Positions 54,131 to 62,038 of a stretch of 64,000 nt of DNA are shown here, one piece after another. A model generated the notes under the pieces. It was not told the origin of the DNA. It was given only the letters and a program-made list of their open reading frames with translations, and ran no database searches. Position numbers and translations under genes: made by a program. Origin of the DNA: an uncultured Gammaproteobacteria bacterium (lineage in GTDB: Bacteria; Pseudomonadota; Gammaproteobacteria; Arenicellales; JAANXG01); assembly GCA_947258785.1 (NCBI GenBank), contig CAMYJT010000001.1:62001-126000 (forward strand), given 5' to 3'. Position 1 is the first letter of the stretch; each line of letters opens with the position of its first letter.

Positions 54131-54315
54131 ATGTTGAAACCGTTGCACGATTATATCGACCGCCATGGTGAGTCGCGCGAGGCTGTGCGGGCCGCATACC
54201 ACCACGGCCAGCAGGCGATAGCAGAAATCGCCCGCCACTTCGGCGTACACTACAGCACTGTCAGTCGAGCGGCCGGCAAGCGAAGCGGCTTATGTGTTAA
54301 TGCAAGACTTGACCC
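54131..54315 (+). pseudogene. C-terminal remnant of a REP-associated tyrosine transposase (RAYT, IS200-like Y1)
   Basis: The stretch encodes MLKPLHDYIDRHGESREAVR then AAYHHGQQAIAEIARHFGVH and YSTVSRA. This is the terminal helix-turn-helix (A-x-H-F-G-V-H-Y-S-T-V-S-R) of RAYT proteins. No Y1 catalytic domain (HUH, Tyr) lies upstream, where 53957-54130 shows nothing recognisable. The frame runs on into the repeat GTGTTAATGCAAGACTTGACCC without its own stop. The remnant carries the same repeat that flanks the sucrose synthase gene, consistent with RAYT-associated sequences. Confidence 0.65.
54294..54315 (+). repeat. Variant copy of the RAYT-associated repeat
   Basis: The motif GTGTTAATGCAAGACTTGAC followed by CC resembles GTGTTGCAATGCAAGACCTG at 48342, lacking two bases and carrying C-to-T. 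It ends 24 bases before the trmL start, so it could affect that gene's leader. Confidence 0.6.
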
Positions 54316-54339
54316 TTGGTTCTGTTTGGTTCTGGATAT

Positions 54340-54807
54340 ATGTTACACGTCGTCCTCTACCAGCCTGAGATTCCACCCAATACCGGCAATGTCATCCGCT
54401 TGTGCGCCAACACCGGTTGCACTTTGCATTTGATCCAACCGTTGGGTTTCTCGCTCGATGACGCAAAACTCCGGCGCGCCGGTCTGGACTATCTCGATTG
54501 GGCAAAGGTGGTGCAACACGGCTCGATGGCGGAATTCCGTCAACGGACGGTGCCGGGACGGTTGTTCACGGTCTCCACCCAGAATCCGACGCCCTACACG
54601 ATGCCCGGCTATCGATTCCACGATGCGTTTGTTTACGGTCCCGAGACACGTGGACTTCCGGTGGCGCTGCGGGACTCCGTGCCAATTCCACAACGCATCA
54701 CCATTCCCATGGCGCCAAACAGCCGCTCACTGAATTTGTCCAACGCCGTCAGCATTGTCGTCTATGAGGCGTGGCGTCAGCTGGGATTCGCAGGACAAAA
54801 CACGTAG
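54340..54807 (+). CDS. trmL: tRNA (cytidine/uridine-34 2'-O)-methyltransferase
   Basis: A 155-residue SPOUT methyltransferase. The start [20 protein letters not shown] is the family signature. [11 protein letters not shown] and the trefoil knot end [20 protein letters not shown] bind S-adenosylmethionine. TrmL methylates the wobble nucleotide of tRNA-Leu isoacceptors. I use the ATG at 54340; the repeat lies just upstream. The 3' end is 11 bases from the converging gpsA gene. Confidence 0.94.
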   Translation: MLHVVLYQPEIPPNTGNVIRLCANTGCTLHLIQPLGFSLDDAKLRRAGLDYLDWAKVVQHGSMAEFRQRTVPGRLFTVSTQNPTPYTMPGYRFHDAFVYGPETRGLPVALRDSVPIPQRITIPMAPNSRSLNLSNAVSIVVYEAWRQLGFAGQNT

Positions 54808-54818
54808 TCCCTGGCCCC

Positions 54819-55844
54819 TTATTCCGCCTTGGGCTCTCGATGCAGCAAGGCCTCCACCGCCTGCTGTGGCGACTGCCCCTCGTAGACGACTTTGTAGACC
54901 TGCTCGGTAATGGGCATCTCCACCTTGGCTTTGGTCGCCATGACGTACAGGTCACGGACCGTCGTGACCCCCTCCGCCTCCTGGCCGACTTCCCGCAGGA
55001 TGTGTTCCAGCGACTTGCCGTGGCCAAGCCCGATGCCGACACGGCGATTCCGGGACTGATCGTCGGTGCACGTAAGGATCAGGTCGCCGACTCCGGTGAG
55101 GCCCATGAAGGTCGGCGGCTTTCCACCCAAGGCCACGCCCAGGCGATTCATTTCGGCCAGTCCTCGGGTGATCAGCGCGGCTCGGGCGTTGGCCCCAAAA
55201 CCCAAGCCGTCGCTGATCCCGGCGGCCAAGGCCATCACGTTCTTGATGGCTCCCCCCAACTGGACCCCCGCCATATCGTCGTTCGTGTAGACGCGCATCC
55301 AATGGTTGCGTAGCCATCCCGCTACGTGCTCCGCGACATTGCGACGGTCGGAGGCAACCGTCATGGCGGTGGGCAGCTCCCGAGCCACTTCGCCGGCGAA
55401 ACTCGGCCCGGAGATAACCGCTCTTGATACGGACGATCCAAACAGTTCGCTCACCACGTCACTCAACAGCATCGACCGGACCGTATCGAAACCCTTCGTG
55501 CCCCAGGCGATGATCAGCTCTGCATTACCGGTCCGCACCTCGTGAATGCTCTGCAGCACTGCACGAAAGCCATGGCTGGGAACCACAATCAGCAGCTGCC
55601 GCGCACCACACACCAGGGAATTGAAATCCGATGTCAGTTCAATGAGTTCGGGGAATCGTACGCCCGGCAGATACCTGTGGTTTTCACGCGCCTTCGCCAG
55701 GCGTTCGAGATGCCCAGCATTATAATCCCACAAGCGCACGCCTAATCCGTTGCGGGCAATGAGCACCGCCAGCGCCGTGCCCCAGGACCCGGCGCCGAGT
55801 ATCGCCACCGCCCTATCCGGGGTTACAGCCGCCTGATCTGGCAT
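54819..55844 (-). CDS. gpsA: NAD(P)-dependent glycerol-3-phosphate dehydrogenase
   Basis: A 341-residue enzyme that makes sn-glycerol 3-phosphate for phospholipid synthesis. The nucleotide fold is AILGAGSWGTALAVLIARNG near residues 14-33; AWGTKGF, the catalytic Lys region ISGPSFAGEVARELPTA and NVMALAAGISDGLGFGANARA follow. Length is normal when started at the ATG at 55844. It follows secB on the same strand, the order in E. coli. Confidence 0.95.
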   Translation of the reverse strand: MPDQAAVTPDRAVAILGAGSWGTALAVLIARNGLGVRLWDYNAGHLERLAKARENHRYLPGVRFPELIELTSDFNSLVCGARQLLIVVPSHGFRAVLQSIHEVRTGNAELIIAWGTKGFDTVRSMLLSDVVSELFGSSVSRAVISGPSFAGEVARELPTAMTVASDRRNVAEHVAGWLRNHWMRVYTNDDMAGVQLGGAIKNVMALAAGISDGLGFGANARAALITRGLAEMNRLGVALGGKPPTFMGLTGVGDLILTCTDDQSRNRRVGIGLGHGKSLEHILREVGQEAEGVTTVRDLYVMATKAKVEMPITEQVYKVVYEGQSPQQAVEALLHREPKAE

Positions 55845-55953
55845 GGCACGGGTCGACGAGCGGCGAGTGCCGGCGCATCGGTCCAATTTCAGAACTACTC
55901 ATCCGATCAAATCCTTCGTTCCCGTGTTCAGCCGCCCTGGTACAGCACGCAGG

Positions 55954-56493
55954 CTAGGCTTTGGAGGACTCATCGGCCGCTTGTTCGCCGGCGGCCTCTG
56001 AATTCCCCTTGGTCGAACCGTCACCGCCGCCCGCCGGGTCCTGACGATCCGGCTGCTGATGTTTCTGCATGTACAGCGCCTCAAAATTGACCGGGTTGAT
56101 GAGCAGTTGTGGAAAACCGCCCTTGGCGATGAAATCAGAAATTGCTTCGCGGGCGAAAGGCAGGAGCACGTTCGGACACGCGACCTCCAGCGCTAGAGGC
56201 AATTCGGCGGAATTAATTCCCACCAGTTCGAAGACCCCTGCCTGCTGCACCTCAACTAGGAATGTGGTCGCGTCTCCGCTCTTGGCGCTGACGGTCATCG
56301 ACAACACGACCTCGTAAAAACCCATCTCCTTGTTCAGCTCGCTGTGGGTGATGCGCATTTGCACATCGATGGCGGGATTGACATCCGGTTGGGTAAAGAT
56401 GTTCGGCGCTTGAGGTGATTCGAACGAAACATCTTTGAGGTAGATTTTTCTTATACTGAATTTCGACCCGTCTTGTGTTTTTTCCGCCATCAT
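55954..56493 (-). CDS. secB: Protein-export chaperone SecB, with extended tail
   Basis: A 179-residue SecB: KFSIRKIYLKDVSFESPQAPNIF near residues 11-33, HSELNKEMGFYEVVLSMTVSA and FPQLLINPVNFEALY are the conserved parts. It holds secretory precursors unfolded and hands them to SecA. After about residue 143 a 36-residue polar, Gly/Asp/Ser-rich tail is added, longer than in E. coli (155 residues in all). AGGGGTATTT precedes the ATG; Met1 and Met2 are adjacent. It lies between the rhodanese and gpsA genes, and a grxC gene seen there in E. coli is absent. Confidence 0.95.
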   Translation of the reverse strand: MMAEKTQDGSKFSIRKIYLKDVSFESPQAPNIFTQPDVNPAIDVQMRITHSELNKEMGFYEVVLSMTVSAKSGDATTFLVEVQQAGVFELVGINSAELPLALEVACPNVLLPFAREAISDFIAKGGFPQLLINPVNFEALYMQKHQQPDRQDPAGGGDGSTKGNSEAAGEQAADESSKA

Positions 56494-56516
56494 AAATACC
56501 CCTGGGTGTTATCGGA

Positions 56517-56933
56517 TTAGCCTTTGTCCATCGGGAGGTTCTCTTTCTCCCACGATAGCAAGCCGCCCGACAAGGTGAACACATTTTCGAAACCGTGCTT
56601 CGTCAGAACACGTGCAGCGGCCGAAGACCGGTTTCCTGTACGGCACGCAATGATCACGTTTGTGACTTTCTTTTTCTTGAAGGTGTCAATTTGGTCGTTG
56701 AGTTTTTTGAGCGGTATGTTGAGTGACTTGGGAATGTGCCCCTTCTTAAATTCATTGGGTTCACTCACATCGACGATCACCGCATCTTCACGCAGCAGTT
56801 GGGGGAGTTGCAGCGCAGAGACAGAGCGCACAGTTGAGAAATGGTTGCGGATGGGATCCATCAACAGCATGACAACGATTCCCGCCGCAATCGCGAACAG
56901 ATACCAATTGTTAATAACGAATTCGACGGTCAT
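56517..56933 (-). CDS. Membrane-anchored rhodanese-like sulfurtransferase (YibN type)
   Basis: A 138-residue protein with one N-terminal membrane helix (about residues 9-27) and a rhodanese domain. The catalytic persulfide cysteine is Cys97 in the loop CRTGNRS. DVSEPNEFKKGHIPKSLNIP is the substrate-side segment. Rhodaneses carry sulfane sulfur. In gammaproteobacteria the yibN-secB-gpsA order is conserved; here it is preceded on the same strand by an ArsR-type regulator with persulfide-sensor cysteines, about 97 bases upstream, which suggests common transcription. Confidence 0.9.
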   Translation of the reverse strand: MTVEFVINNWYLFAIAAGIVVMLLMDPIRNHFSTVRSVSALQLPQLLREDAVIVDVSEPNEFKKGHIPKSLNIPLKKLNDQIDTFKKKKVTNVIIACRTGNRSSAAARVLTKHGFENVFTLSGGLLSWEKENLPMDKG

Positions 56934-57030
56934 CAGAACTGTCCACCCAATGACAACAAGTCGAGTGCGGCGGTATCCCGGCCGAGGTCACTTTATACAC
57001 ACCGATGGATCAGCGGGTGTTGCATTCCCG

Positions 57031-57390
57031 TCAGTGCTCAACAGACGTACAGAACGCCAACCGCATTGATTCCATAAGTCGCAAAATGCGCTCGTCACCA
57101 ATTCGGTAATAAACCTTGTTGGCGTCTTTCCGCGATTCCAGAATGCCCTTGTCACGAAGAATTGAGAGGTGTTGCGAGATATTGCTTTGCGACGTGCCGA
57201 CCAGATCGACCAGGTCCTGCACGCTGGTCTCTTTGGCGCCACCCAGCAGGCACAGAATCTTGAGCCGCAACGGGTGCGCCATGGCCTTCAAAGAACGTGA
57301 GGCGTGGTGAATATCCGCTTCGCTGGCCAATAACATCTCCGCCGCAGTGGTTCCACACGGGGCGTGGTCGTTGGATTTTGAACTGCTCAT
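57031..57390 (-). CDS. ArsR-family transcriptional regulator, SqrR/BigR-like persulfide sensor
   Basis: A 119-residue winged-helix regulator. The recognition region is VQDLVDLVGTSQSNISQHLS then ILRDKGILESRKDANKVYYR. It lacks the CVCD metal motif of ArsR/SmtB metal sensors. Two cysteines, Cys47 (LKILCLLGG) and Cys114 (RLAFC), are 67 residues apart, matching the paired persulfide-sensing cysteines of SqrR and BigR; Cys12 is extra. Such proteins leave DNA when sulfide-derived persulfides form a tetrasulfide bridge. The ATG at 57390 is preceded by GAGGG. A perfect palindrome follows upstream (57421-57446). The rhodanese gene downstream fits the sulfur role. Confidence 0.85.
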   Translation of the reverse strand: MSSSKSNDHAPCGTTAAEMLLASEADIHHASRSLKAMAHPLRLKILCLLGGAKETSVQDLVDLVGTSQSNISQHLSILRDKGILESRKDANKVYYRIGDERILRLMESMRLAFCTSVEH

Positions 57391-57420
57391 GTATCCAAGC
57401 CCTCGGCAATCGAACAAGTT

Positions 57421-57446
57421 TATTAGTACTCGATTATACACTAATA
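57421..57446. promoter_or_regulatory. Palindromic operator for the ArsR-family regulator
   Basis: TATTAGT (57421-57427) and ACTAATA (57440-57446) form a perfect 7-bp inverted repeat with a 12-base spacer. On the minus strand the spacer contains TATAAT (57438-57433), so a bound repressor would cover the arsR promoter. The same arms and spacing recur at 27149-27174. Confidence 0.65.
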
Positions 57447-57465
57447 TAAACGGTTTAAAAGCTTC

Positions 57466-57471
57466 TATAAT
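57466..57471 (+). promoter_or_regulatory. Candidate -10 box directly before envC
   Basis: TATAAT ends 8 bases before the envC GTG. Transcription would then start about at 57478-57480, on or next to the start codon, giving a leaderless message. No ribosome site is present between them. No clear -35 is found, so the case is tentative. Confidence 0.35.
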
Positions 57472-57479
57472 GCTGGTTT

Positions 57480-58646
57480 GTGCAGTACACGCATTTATTT
57501 AGCCGAATCGCGGGCCCGATTGTGCTGACCCTGGTCGCCGCTTGGCTGCAGCCGGTGTGGGCCGCCCCCTCGCCGGACGACTACGCTACCCAGCTGAAGC
57601 GGCTGAAGGCCAGGATTTATCGGATCCAGGTGCGGATCGACCAGGACCTCAAACAGAGAGACGCAACGCGCGTCGAGCTGGACCGCTTGGAGCGCCAAAT
57701 CGGGGACATCAACCAACGGTTGCACGAAATTCGTCTGCAACGCGAGCTGCGAAAACAACGCATCGAGGAGTTGCACCGGACTGCTGCGCGAGAACGGCAA
57801 ACGCTGCAGGCACAGACGGATCAACTCGGCCGTCTGGCTTACGCCACCTACCTTACCGGGCGGCAGAGCTATTTGAAAATGCTGCTCAATCAACAGGACC
57901 CGTCAACCCTGGGGCGGGCGATGGCATACTATCGTTACCTGGCCGGTGCGAAGACGCGGGCCATCGACGAACTCAATCAGACTTTGGTCTCGATAGAGGC
58001 GACGGAACTGAAGCTCAGCGAAGAGCAAGAAGCGCTTCAGGTCCTAGAAGAATCCCAGGTGACTAACCGACAGACTCTGAAGCAGCGTGGTCTCGAGCGA
58101 TCGAGGTTGATCACTGCGCTCAATCGTCGGATTACGGCGCGGGGCGAAGAGTTGGCCGGGCTCAAGAAGAATGAACAGCGGCTGAACCGCTTACTCAAAG
58201 AGCTGGTCGAAGTGTTGAAGGACGTCCCCTCGGGCCTCTCCGAGGACATACCGTTCGGCCGGATGCAGGGACAACTTCGTCTGCCGATACGTGCGCCGAT
58301 TTCGGCTCGCTACAATCAGCCGAAAAACGGCAATCTGCGGTGGAATGGGATTTTCTTCAGTGCCCGCGAGGACCAGATCGTTCAGGTCATCCACCACGGA
58401 CGGGTCGCGTTCGCAGACTGGTTGCGTGGGTTTGGATTACTGCTCATCGTCGACCACGGTGACGGCTATATGAGCTTGTACAGCCACAATAAGGTGCTGT
58501 ACAAGCAAGTCGGTGACTGGGTAAAAACGGGCGAACCGATCGCATCGGTCGGCGCCAGCGGCGGACTGGACCAGCCAGGATTATATTTTGAAATCAGGCA
58601 TAACGGCGAGCCGCGCAATCCCTTATACTGGTGTAAGATCAATTAG
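57480..58646 (+). CDS. envC: Murein hydrolase activator EnvC
   Basis: A 388-residue periplasmic protein: signal peptide to about residue 27 (VAAWLQPVWAAPS), two long coiled-coil helices (about 30-240) and a C-terminal LytM domain (about 265-388). The LytM part has FAREDQI-type and VDHGDGYMSLYSHN segments; the zinc-ligand pattern of active peptidases is incomplete, as in EnvC, which activates the amidases AmiA and AmiB at the septum. GTG start, no ribosome site. It is followed by ctpA, a common gammaproteobacterial order. Confidence 0.92.
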   Translation: MQYTHLFSRIAGPIVLTLVAAWLQPVWAAPSPDDYATQLKRLKARIYRIQVRIDQDLKQRDATRVELDRLERQIGDINQRLHEIRLQRELRKQRIEELHRTAARERQTLQAQTDQLGRLAYATYLTGRQSYLKMLLNQQDPSTLGRAMAYYRYLAGAKTRAIDELNQTLVSIEATELKLSEEQEALQVLEESQVTNRQTLKQRGLERSRLITALNRRITARGEELAGLKKNEQRLNRLLKELVEVLKDVPSGLSEDIPFGRMQGQLRLPIRAPISARYNQPKNGNLRWNGIFFSAREDQIVQVIHHGRVAFADWLRGFGLLLIVDHGDGYMSLYSHNKVLYKQVGDWVKTGEPIASVGASGGLDQPGLYFEIRHNGEPRNPLYWCKIN

Positions 58647-58726
58647 TTTACCGAGCCGCATTGCCCGTTGAGTACAGGGTTTAGTGAGCAAAGCGGCTTA
58701 GATTGAAGTGACAGGAGAGTAGTGCC

Positions 58727-60049
58727 ATGAACAGAGCAGCCCGTTTTCTGTTGGTTCTGGCGTTGGGCGCATCGCTGGGCCTAAGCGCGACCTTCTACCG
58801 GGAGGTCCTGGCCGAACGCCCGGATGCGCTGCAACCGCTGCCGCTGGAGCAGCTGAAGGTCTTCACCGAGGTGTTCGGTAAGATCAAGACCGACTACGTG
58901 GAAGATGTCACCGACGACAAACTCCTGGAAGACGCGATCCACGGCATGCTATCGGGACTCGATCCGCATTCTGCCTACCTCGACCCGGATTCGTTCAAAG
59001 AGGTGCGGATCGGCACCGAGGGGAAGTTCGGGGGTCTTGGTATCGAGGTGACGATGGAAAACGGTTTCATCAAGGTCGTCGCGCCGATTGACGATACGCC
59101 GGCGCAGCGTGCCGGTCTGGAGCCGGGTGACCTGATCACCCGGCTCGACGATACGCCGGTCAAAGGTATGACCCTCAGTGAAGCGGTCCGACGGATGCGC
59201 GGTAAACCCAACACCAAGATCAAACTGACCGTGGTGCGCGACGGGGAACCGAAGCCGCTGGAGTTCGTCATTATCAGGGCGGTAATCAAGATTACCAGTG
59301 TGAAGTCGGACATGCTGGAAGACGGATTCGCGTATTTGAGAATCAGCCAGTTCCAGTCGTCCACGGCAGACTCAGTCCGCCGAGCGCTGGGCAGACTGAA
59401 GGCCGAGGCCAATGGACAATTGAAAGGCTTGATACTCGATCTGCGCAATAACCCTGGCGGCGTCCTGAACGGCGCCGTTGCGGTAAGCGACACGTTTCTA
59501 CATAAAGGGGTAATCGTCAGCACCAAGGGGCGGATCGACGATTCGCAACTCAAGTTCAGCGCCACACACACCGACTACATCGATGGTGCACCGATAGTCG
59601 TACTCGTCAACAGCGGTTCGGCCTCGGCATCGGAAATCGTCGCCGGTGCCCTCCAGGATCATAAGCGTGCAATTATTATGGGAACGAAGACTTTCGGGAA
59701 AGGATCTGTCCAGACCATTCTACCGATGAACAACGGGGCCGCCCTCAAGATCACTACTGCACGCTACTTTACCCCCAACGATCGTTCGATCCAGGCCACC
59801 GGTATTGTACCCGACGTAATCGTTAAGAACCTCAAAGTCAGCAAGGGCGACGAAAACGAACCCACACGAGTGCGTGAGCAGGACTTGGCCGGCCACCTCG
59901 AGAACGGCACCGACGATTCCGGGTCACCGTCCTCGACTACCGCCGACGCCACCAAGCCGACGTTATCCACCGACGATGACTTTCAGCTTCGCGAAGCCCT
60001 CAATCTGCTCAAAGGTGTGAACATCGTGCGGTCTCGCGAGACAGGATAA
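58727..60049 (+). CDS. ctpA: C-terminal processing protease CtpA (S41 family)
   Basis: A 440-residue periplasmic protease with an N-terminal signal or anchor (about residues 1-27). The PDZ domain (about 90-170) has GLGIEVTMENGFIKVVAPIDD. The catalytic Ser is in VNSGSASASEIVAGAL, and the Lys in KTFGKGSVQT, forming the Ser-Lys dyad. Substrates of the family are cell-wall hydrolases and other envelope proteins, which fits the envC neighbour. An AGGAGAG site is 8 bases before the ATG. The last 70 residues are acidic and less conserved. Confidence 0.94.
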   Translation: MNRAARFLLVLALGASLGLSATFYREVLAERPDALQPLPLEQLKVFTEVFGKIKTDYVEDVTDDKLLEDAIHGMLSGLDPHSAYLDPDSFKEVRIGTEGKFGGLGIEVTMENGFIKVVAPIDDTPAQRAGLEPGDLITRLDDTPVKGMTLSEAVRRMRGKPNTKIKLTVVRDGEPKPLEFVIIRAVIKITSVKSDMLEDGFAYLRISQFQSSTADSVRRALGRLKAEANGQLKGLILDLRNNPGGVLNGAVAVSDTFLHKGVIVSTKGRIDDSQLKFSATHTDYIDGAPIVVLVNSGSASASEIVAGALQDHKRAIIMGTKTFGKGSVQTILPMNNGAALKITTARYFTPNDRSIQATGIVPDVIVKNLKVSKGDENEPTRVREQDLAGHLENGTDDSGSPSSTTADATKPTLSTDDDFQLREALNLLKGVNIVRSRETG

Positions 60050-60076
60050 GGGGCGGCGAGCACCGCCACGGGCCGT

Positions 60077-61135
60077 TCACAACCCTACGGACTTCAACCG
60101 GCCGTGACTGGAAAGCAGCACCGCGATGGGGCGTGTCTGTGGGAACTGAGCGAGCACGATCATTATCATCACGGTAATCGGTACGCTCAGAAACATCCCG
60201 ACTATGCCCCAGACACTGCCCCACAGCACCAGCGACAACAACACCACCAGCGGGCTCAAGTTCAGCGAACTGCCCATGAGCTTGGGTTCGACCAGGTTGC
60301 CAATCAGCACCTGCACCACCGTCAACCCCACCGCAACCATCGCGAAGGGATATACGGTGTCGAATTGGATTAACGCCAGCAGCGCCGGAAACACGGTGGC
60401 GACGATGGAGCCAATAGTGGGGATGTAATTCAACATGAAGATGGTGAAACCCCAAAACTCCGCGTAATCAACACCAACTATTATTAGTATCAGGTAACTC
60501 AATATTCCTGTTGCCAGGCTGGTCAGCGTCTTGATTGAGATATAGGTTTGAATGTCAGATTGCATATGGGACAACAGACGCTCTATCGATTGTCGGCGCT
60601 CAGGGTCTGCAATCATGGCGTTGAGCTTTCGGTCGAAGGTTTTTTGTTCCACCAGCAAAAATAGTATGTAGATAAAGATCAAACCGGTGTTACCGAGGAT
60701 TGCGGTGAGGGCGGCGATAAACTTGGACACCAACGGCGCCAGGTCAAAAGAACCGACCAGCTGATTCAGGCTGGGGAGTTGACCCAAATTTAACCAGTCA
60801 AGCACGGTGGCGAGGATGCGTTCGAAATTCGCCTTGTAAGTCGGCACCGCGGCCGAGACCTGACTCAGATTGCCCTGGACCAGATCGACCACCAGGGCTG
60901 CTGCGACGGCGATGGTAATCAACGCCAGAGCCAGCGTGAAACCATTGGCGGCGCTTTTACCCCTCAGCAGCCAGCGACCGTAGAAACGACTCAAGGCGTT
61001 TATGATGTACCAGATCATCACCGCCAACGCGAAGGGCTTCAACAGGGCTTCGCCTACCACCAATACGTAAAACACCACCACCGTGGCGATGATGACGGTG
61101 GATACCGTAACGGCGCGGGAGACCGTGCTGGACAC
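60077..61135 (-). CDS. AI-2E family transporter (PerM/YdiK type)
   Basis: A 352-residue membrane protein with about seven hydrophobic segments and the conserved region GVDYAEFWGFTIFMLNYIPTIG-like, near residues 230-250, then NLVEPKLMGSSLNLSPLVVL near 285, the DUF20/AI-2E signature. Family members export autoinducer-2 or act as Na+/H+ antiporters; which applies here is unknown. It is convergent with ctpA. Confidence 0.9.
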   Translation of the reverse strand: MSSTVSRAVTVSTVIIATVVVFYVLVVGEALLKPFALAVMIWYIINALSRFYGRWLLRGKSAANGFTLALALITIAVAAALVVDLVQGNLSQVSAAVPTYKANFERILATVLDWLNLGQLPSLNQLVGSFDLAPLVSKFIAALTAILGNTGLIFIYILFLLVEQKTFDRKLNAMIADPERRQSIERLLSHMQSDIQTYISIKTLTSLATGILSYLILIIVGVDYAEFWGFTIFMLNYIPTIGSIVATVFPALLALIQFDTVYPFAMVAVGLTVVQVLIGNLVEPKLMGSSLNLSPLVVLLSLVLWGSVWGIVGMFLSVPITVMIMIVLAQFPQTRPIAVLLSSHGRLKSVGL

Positions 61136-61223
61136 TGTATACAGATATCAGTTGATAGATACAGCCGGTCCGGGAGGGTAATCGACTAACACCGCGGGCG
61201 TTGATGTCATGTGCTCAGCCAGG

Positions 61224-61544
61224 CTATTCCCACCGGTCGTCACGCACCTGAATGGTATCGCCATCGATTCTAACCGGAAACACGCTGACCGGTTCGTAGG
61301 CCGGAGGCGCCAGCACCGCCCCGGTGCGTAAGCAGAATTTGGCGCCGTGGCGGGGACAGACAATCGCCTCACCCTCCAGCTCTCCCGACGCCAGTTCGGC
61401 GCCGTCGTGCGTGCACACGTCCTCAATGGCGAGAAAATCGCCGTTGATATTGAATACGGCGATCTCGACATCGTCGACATCGACAACCACGTGGTCGCCG
61501 GGGCCCAGCTGGTCCTTCTCGATCACATTAATCCAATCGGACAT
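61224..61544 (-). CDS. Rieske-type [2Fe-2S] ferredoxin-like protein
   Basis: A 106-residue soluble Rieske protein. Cys44 and His46 in CTHDGAEL and Cys63 and His66 in CPRHGAKF ligate the [2Fe-2S] cluster. It resembles the ferredoxin components of bacterial non-haem oxygenases and the small Rieske gene often found at the end of suf operons. The DUF59 gene is about 150 bases upstream on the same strand. I start at the ATG at 61544. Confidence 0.9.
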   Translation of the reverse strand: MSDWINVIEKDQLGPGDHVVVDVDDVEIAVFNINGDFLAIEDVCTHDGAELASGELEGEAIVCPRHGAKFCLRTGAVLAPPAYEPVSVFPVRIDGDTIQVRDDRWE

Positions 61545-61696
61545 CGACCCGACTACGGTTGGCATTGACTCGACACGGAGGCAGAGCCGGAGCAATTGCC
61601 GCCGTACCGCGGAACACGCGATTCGGCCGGCCCGCGATCCACCTGGCTGTGCACTCTAAACTCAATCTATGGCGGGTATCAACGTGCGCCGAACGG

Positions 61697-62038
61697 TCAC
61701 AACAGACCCAATTCCAACTGAGCTGCCTCGCTCATCATGTCCTGGGTCCAAGGCGGATCCCACACCAGTTCCACCACCGCATCATGAACATCGGGCACGG
61801 CTTTCACCGCGTTCTCGACCACCCCGGGGAACGTCTGTGCCACCGGACAGCCGGGGGCGGTCAGGGTCATCTCAATGGACACGCGATTGCCGGGGTCGAT
61901 ATCGATCTTGTAAATAAGCCCAAGATCGTAGATGTTCACCGGTATTTCAGGGTCGTAGACGGTTTTTAGTGCCTCGATGACCCGGTCGGCGAGTGTCTGA
62001 TCCGGATCGATATGGTGTGCCGATGTTAAATCGCTCAT
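61697..62038 (-). CDS. SUF-system DUF59 (MIP18-like) Fe-S assembly protein
   Basis: A 113-residue single DUF59 domain: VIEALKTVYDPEIPVNIYDLGL then IYKIDIDP, and the conserved Cys in LTAPGCPVAQTF, as in SufT/TIGR02945 proteins. They help maturation of Fe-S proteins. The ATG overlaps the sufS stop (ATGA), so it is cotranslated. An open frame extends far upstream within sufS but without homology. Confidence 0.93.
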   Translation of the reverse strand: MSDLTSAHHIDPDQTLADRVIEALKTVYDPEIPVNIYDLGLIYKIDIDPGNRVSIEMTLTAPGCPVAQTFPGVVENAVKAVPDVHDAVVELVWDPPWTQDMMSEAAQLELGLL

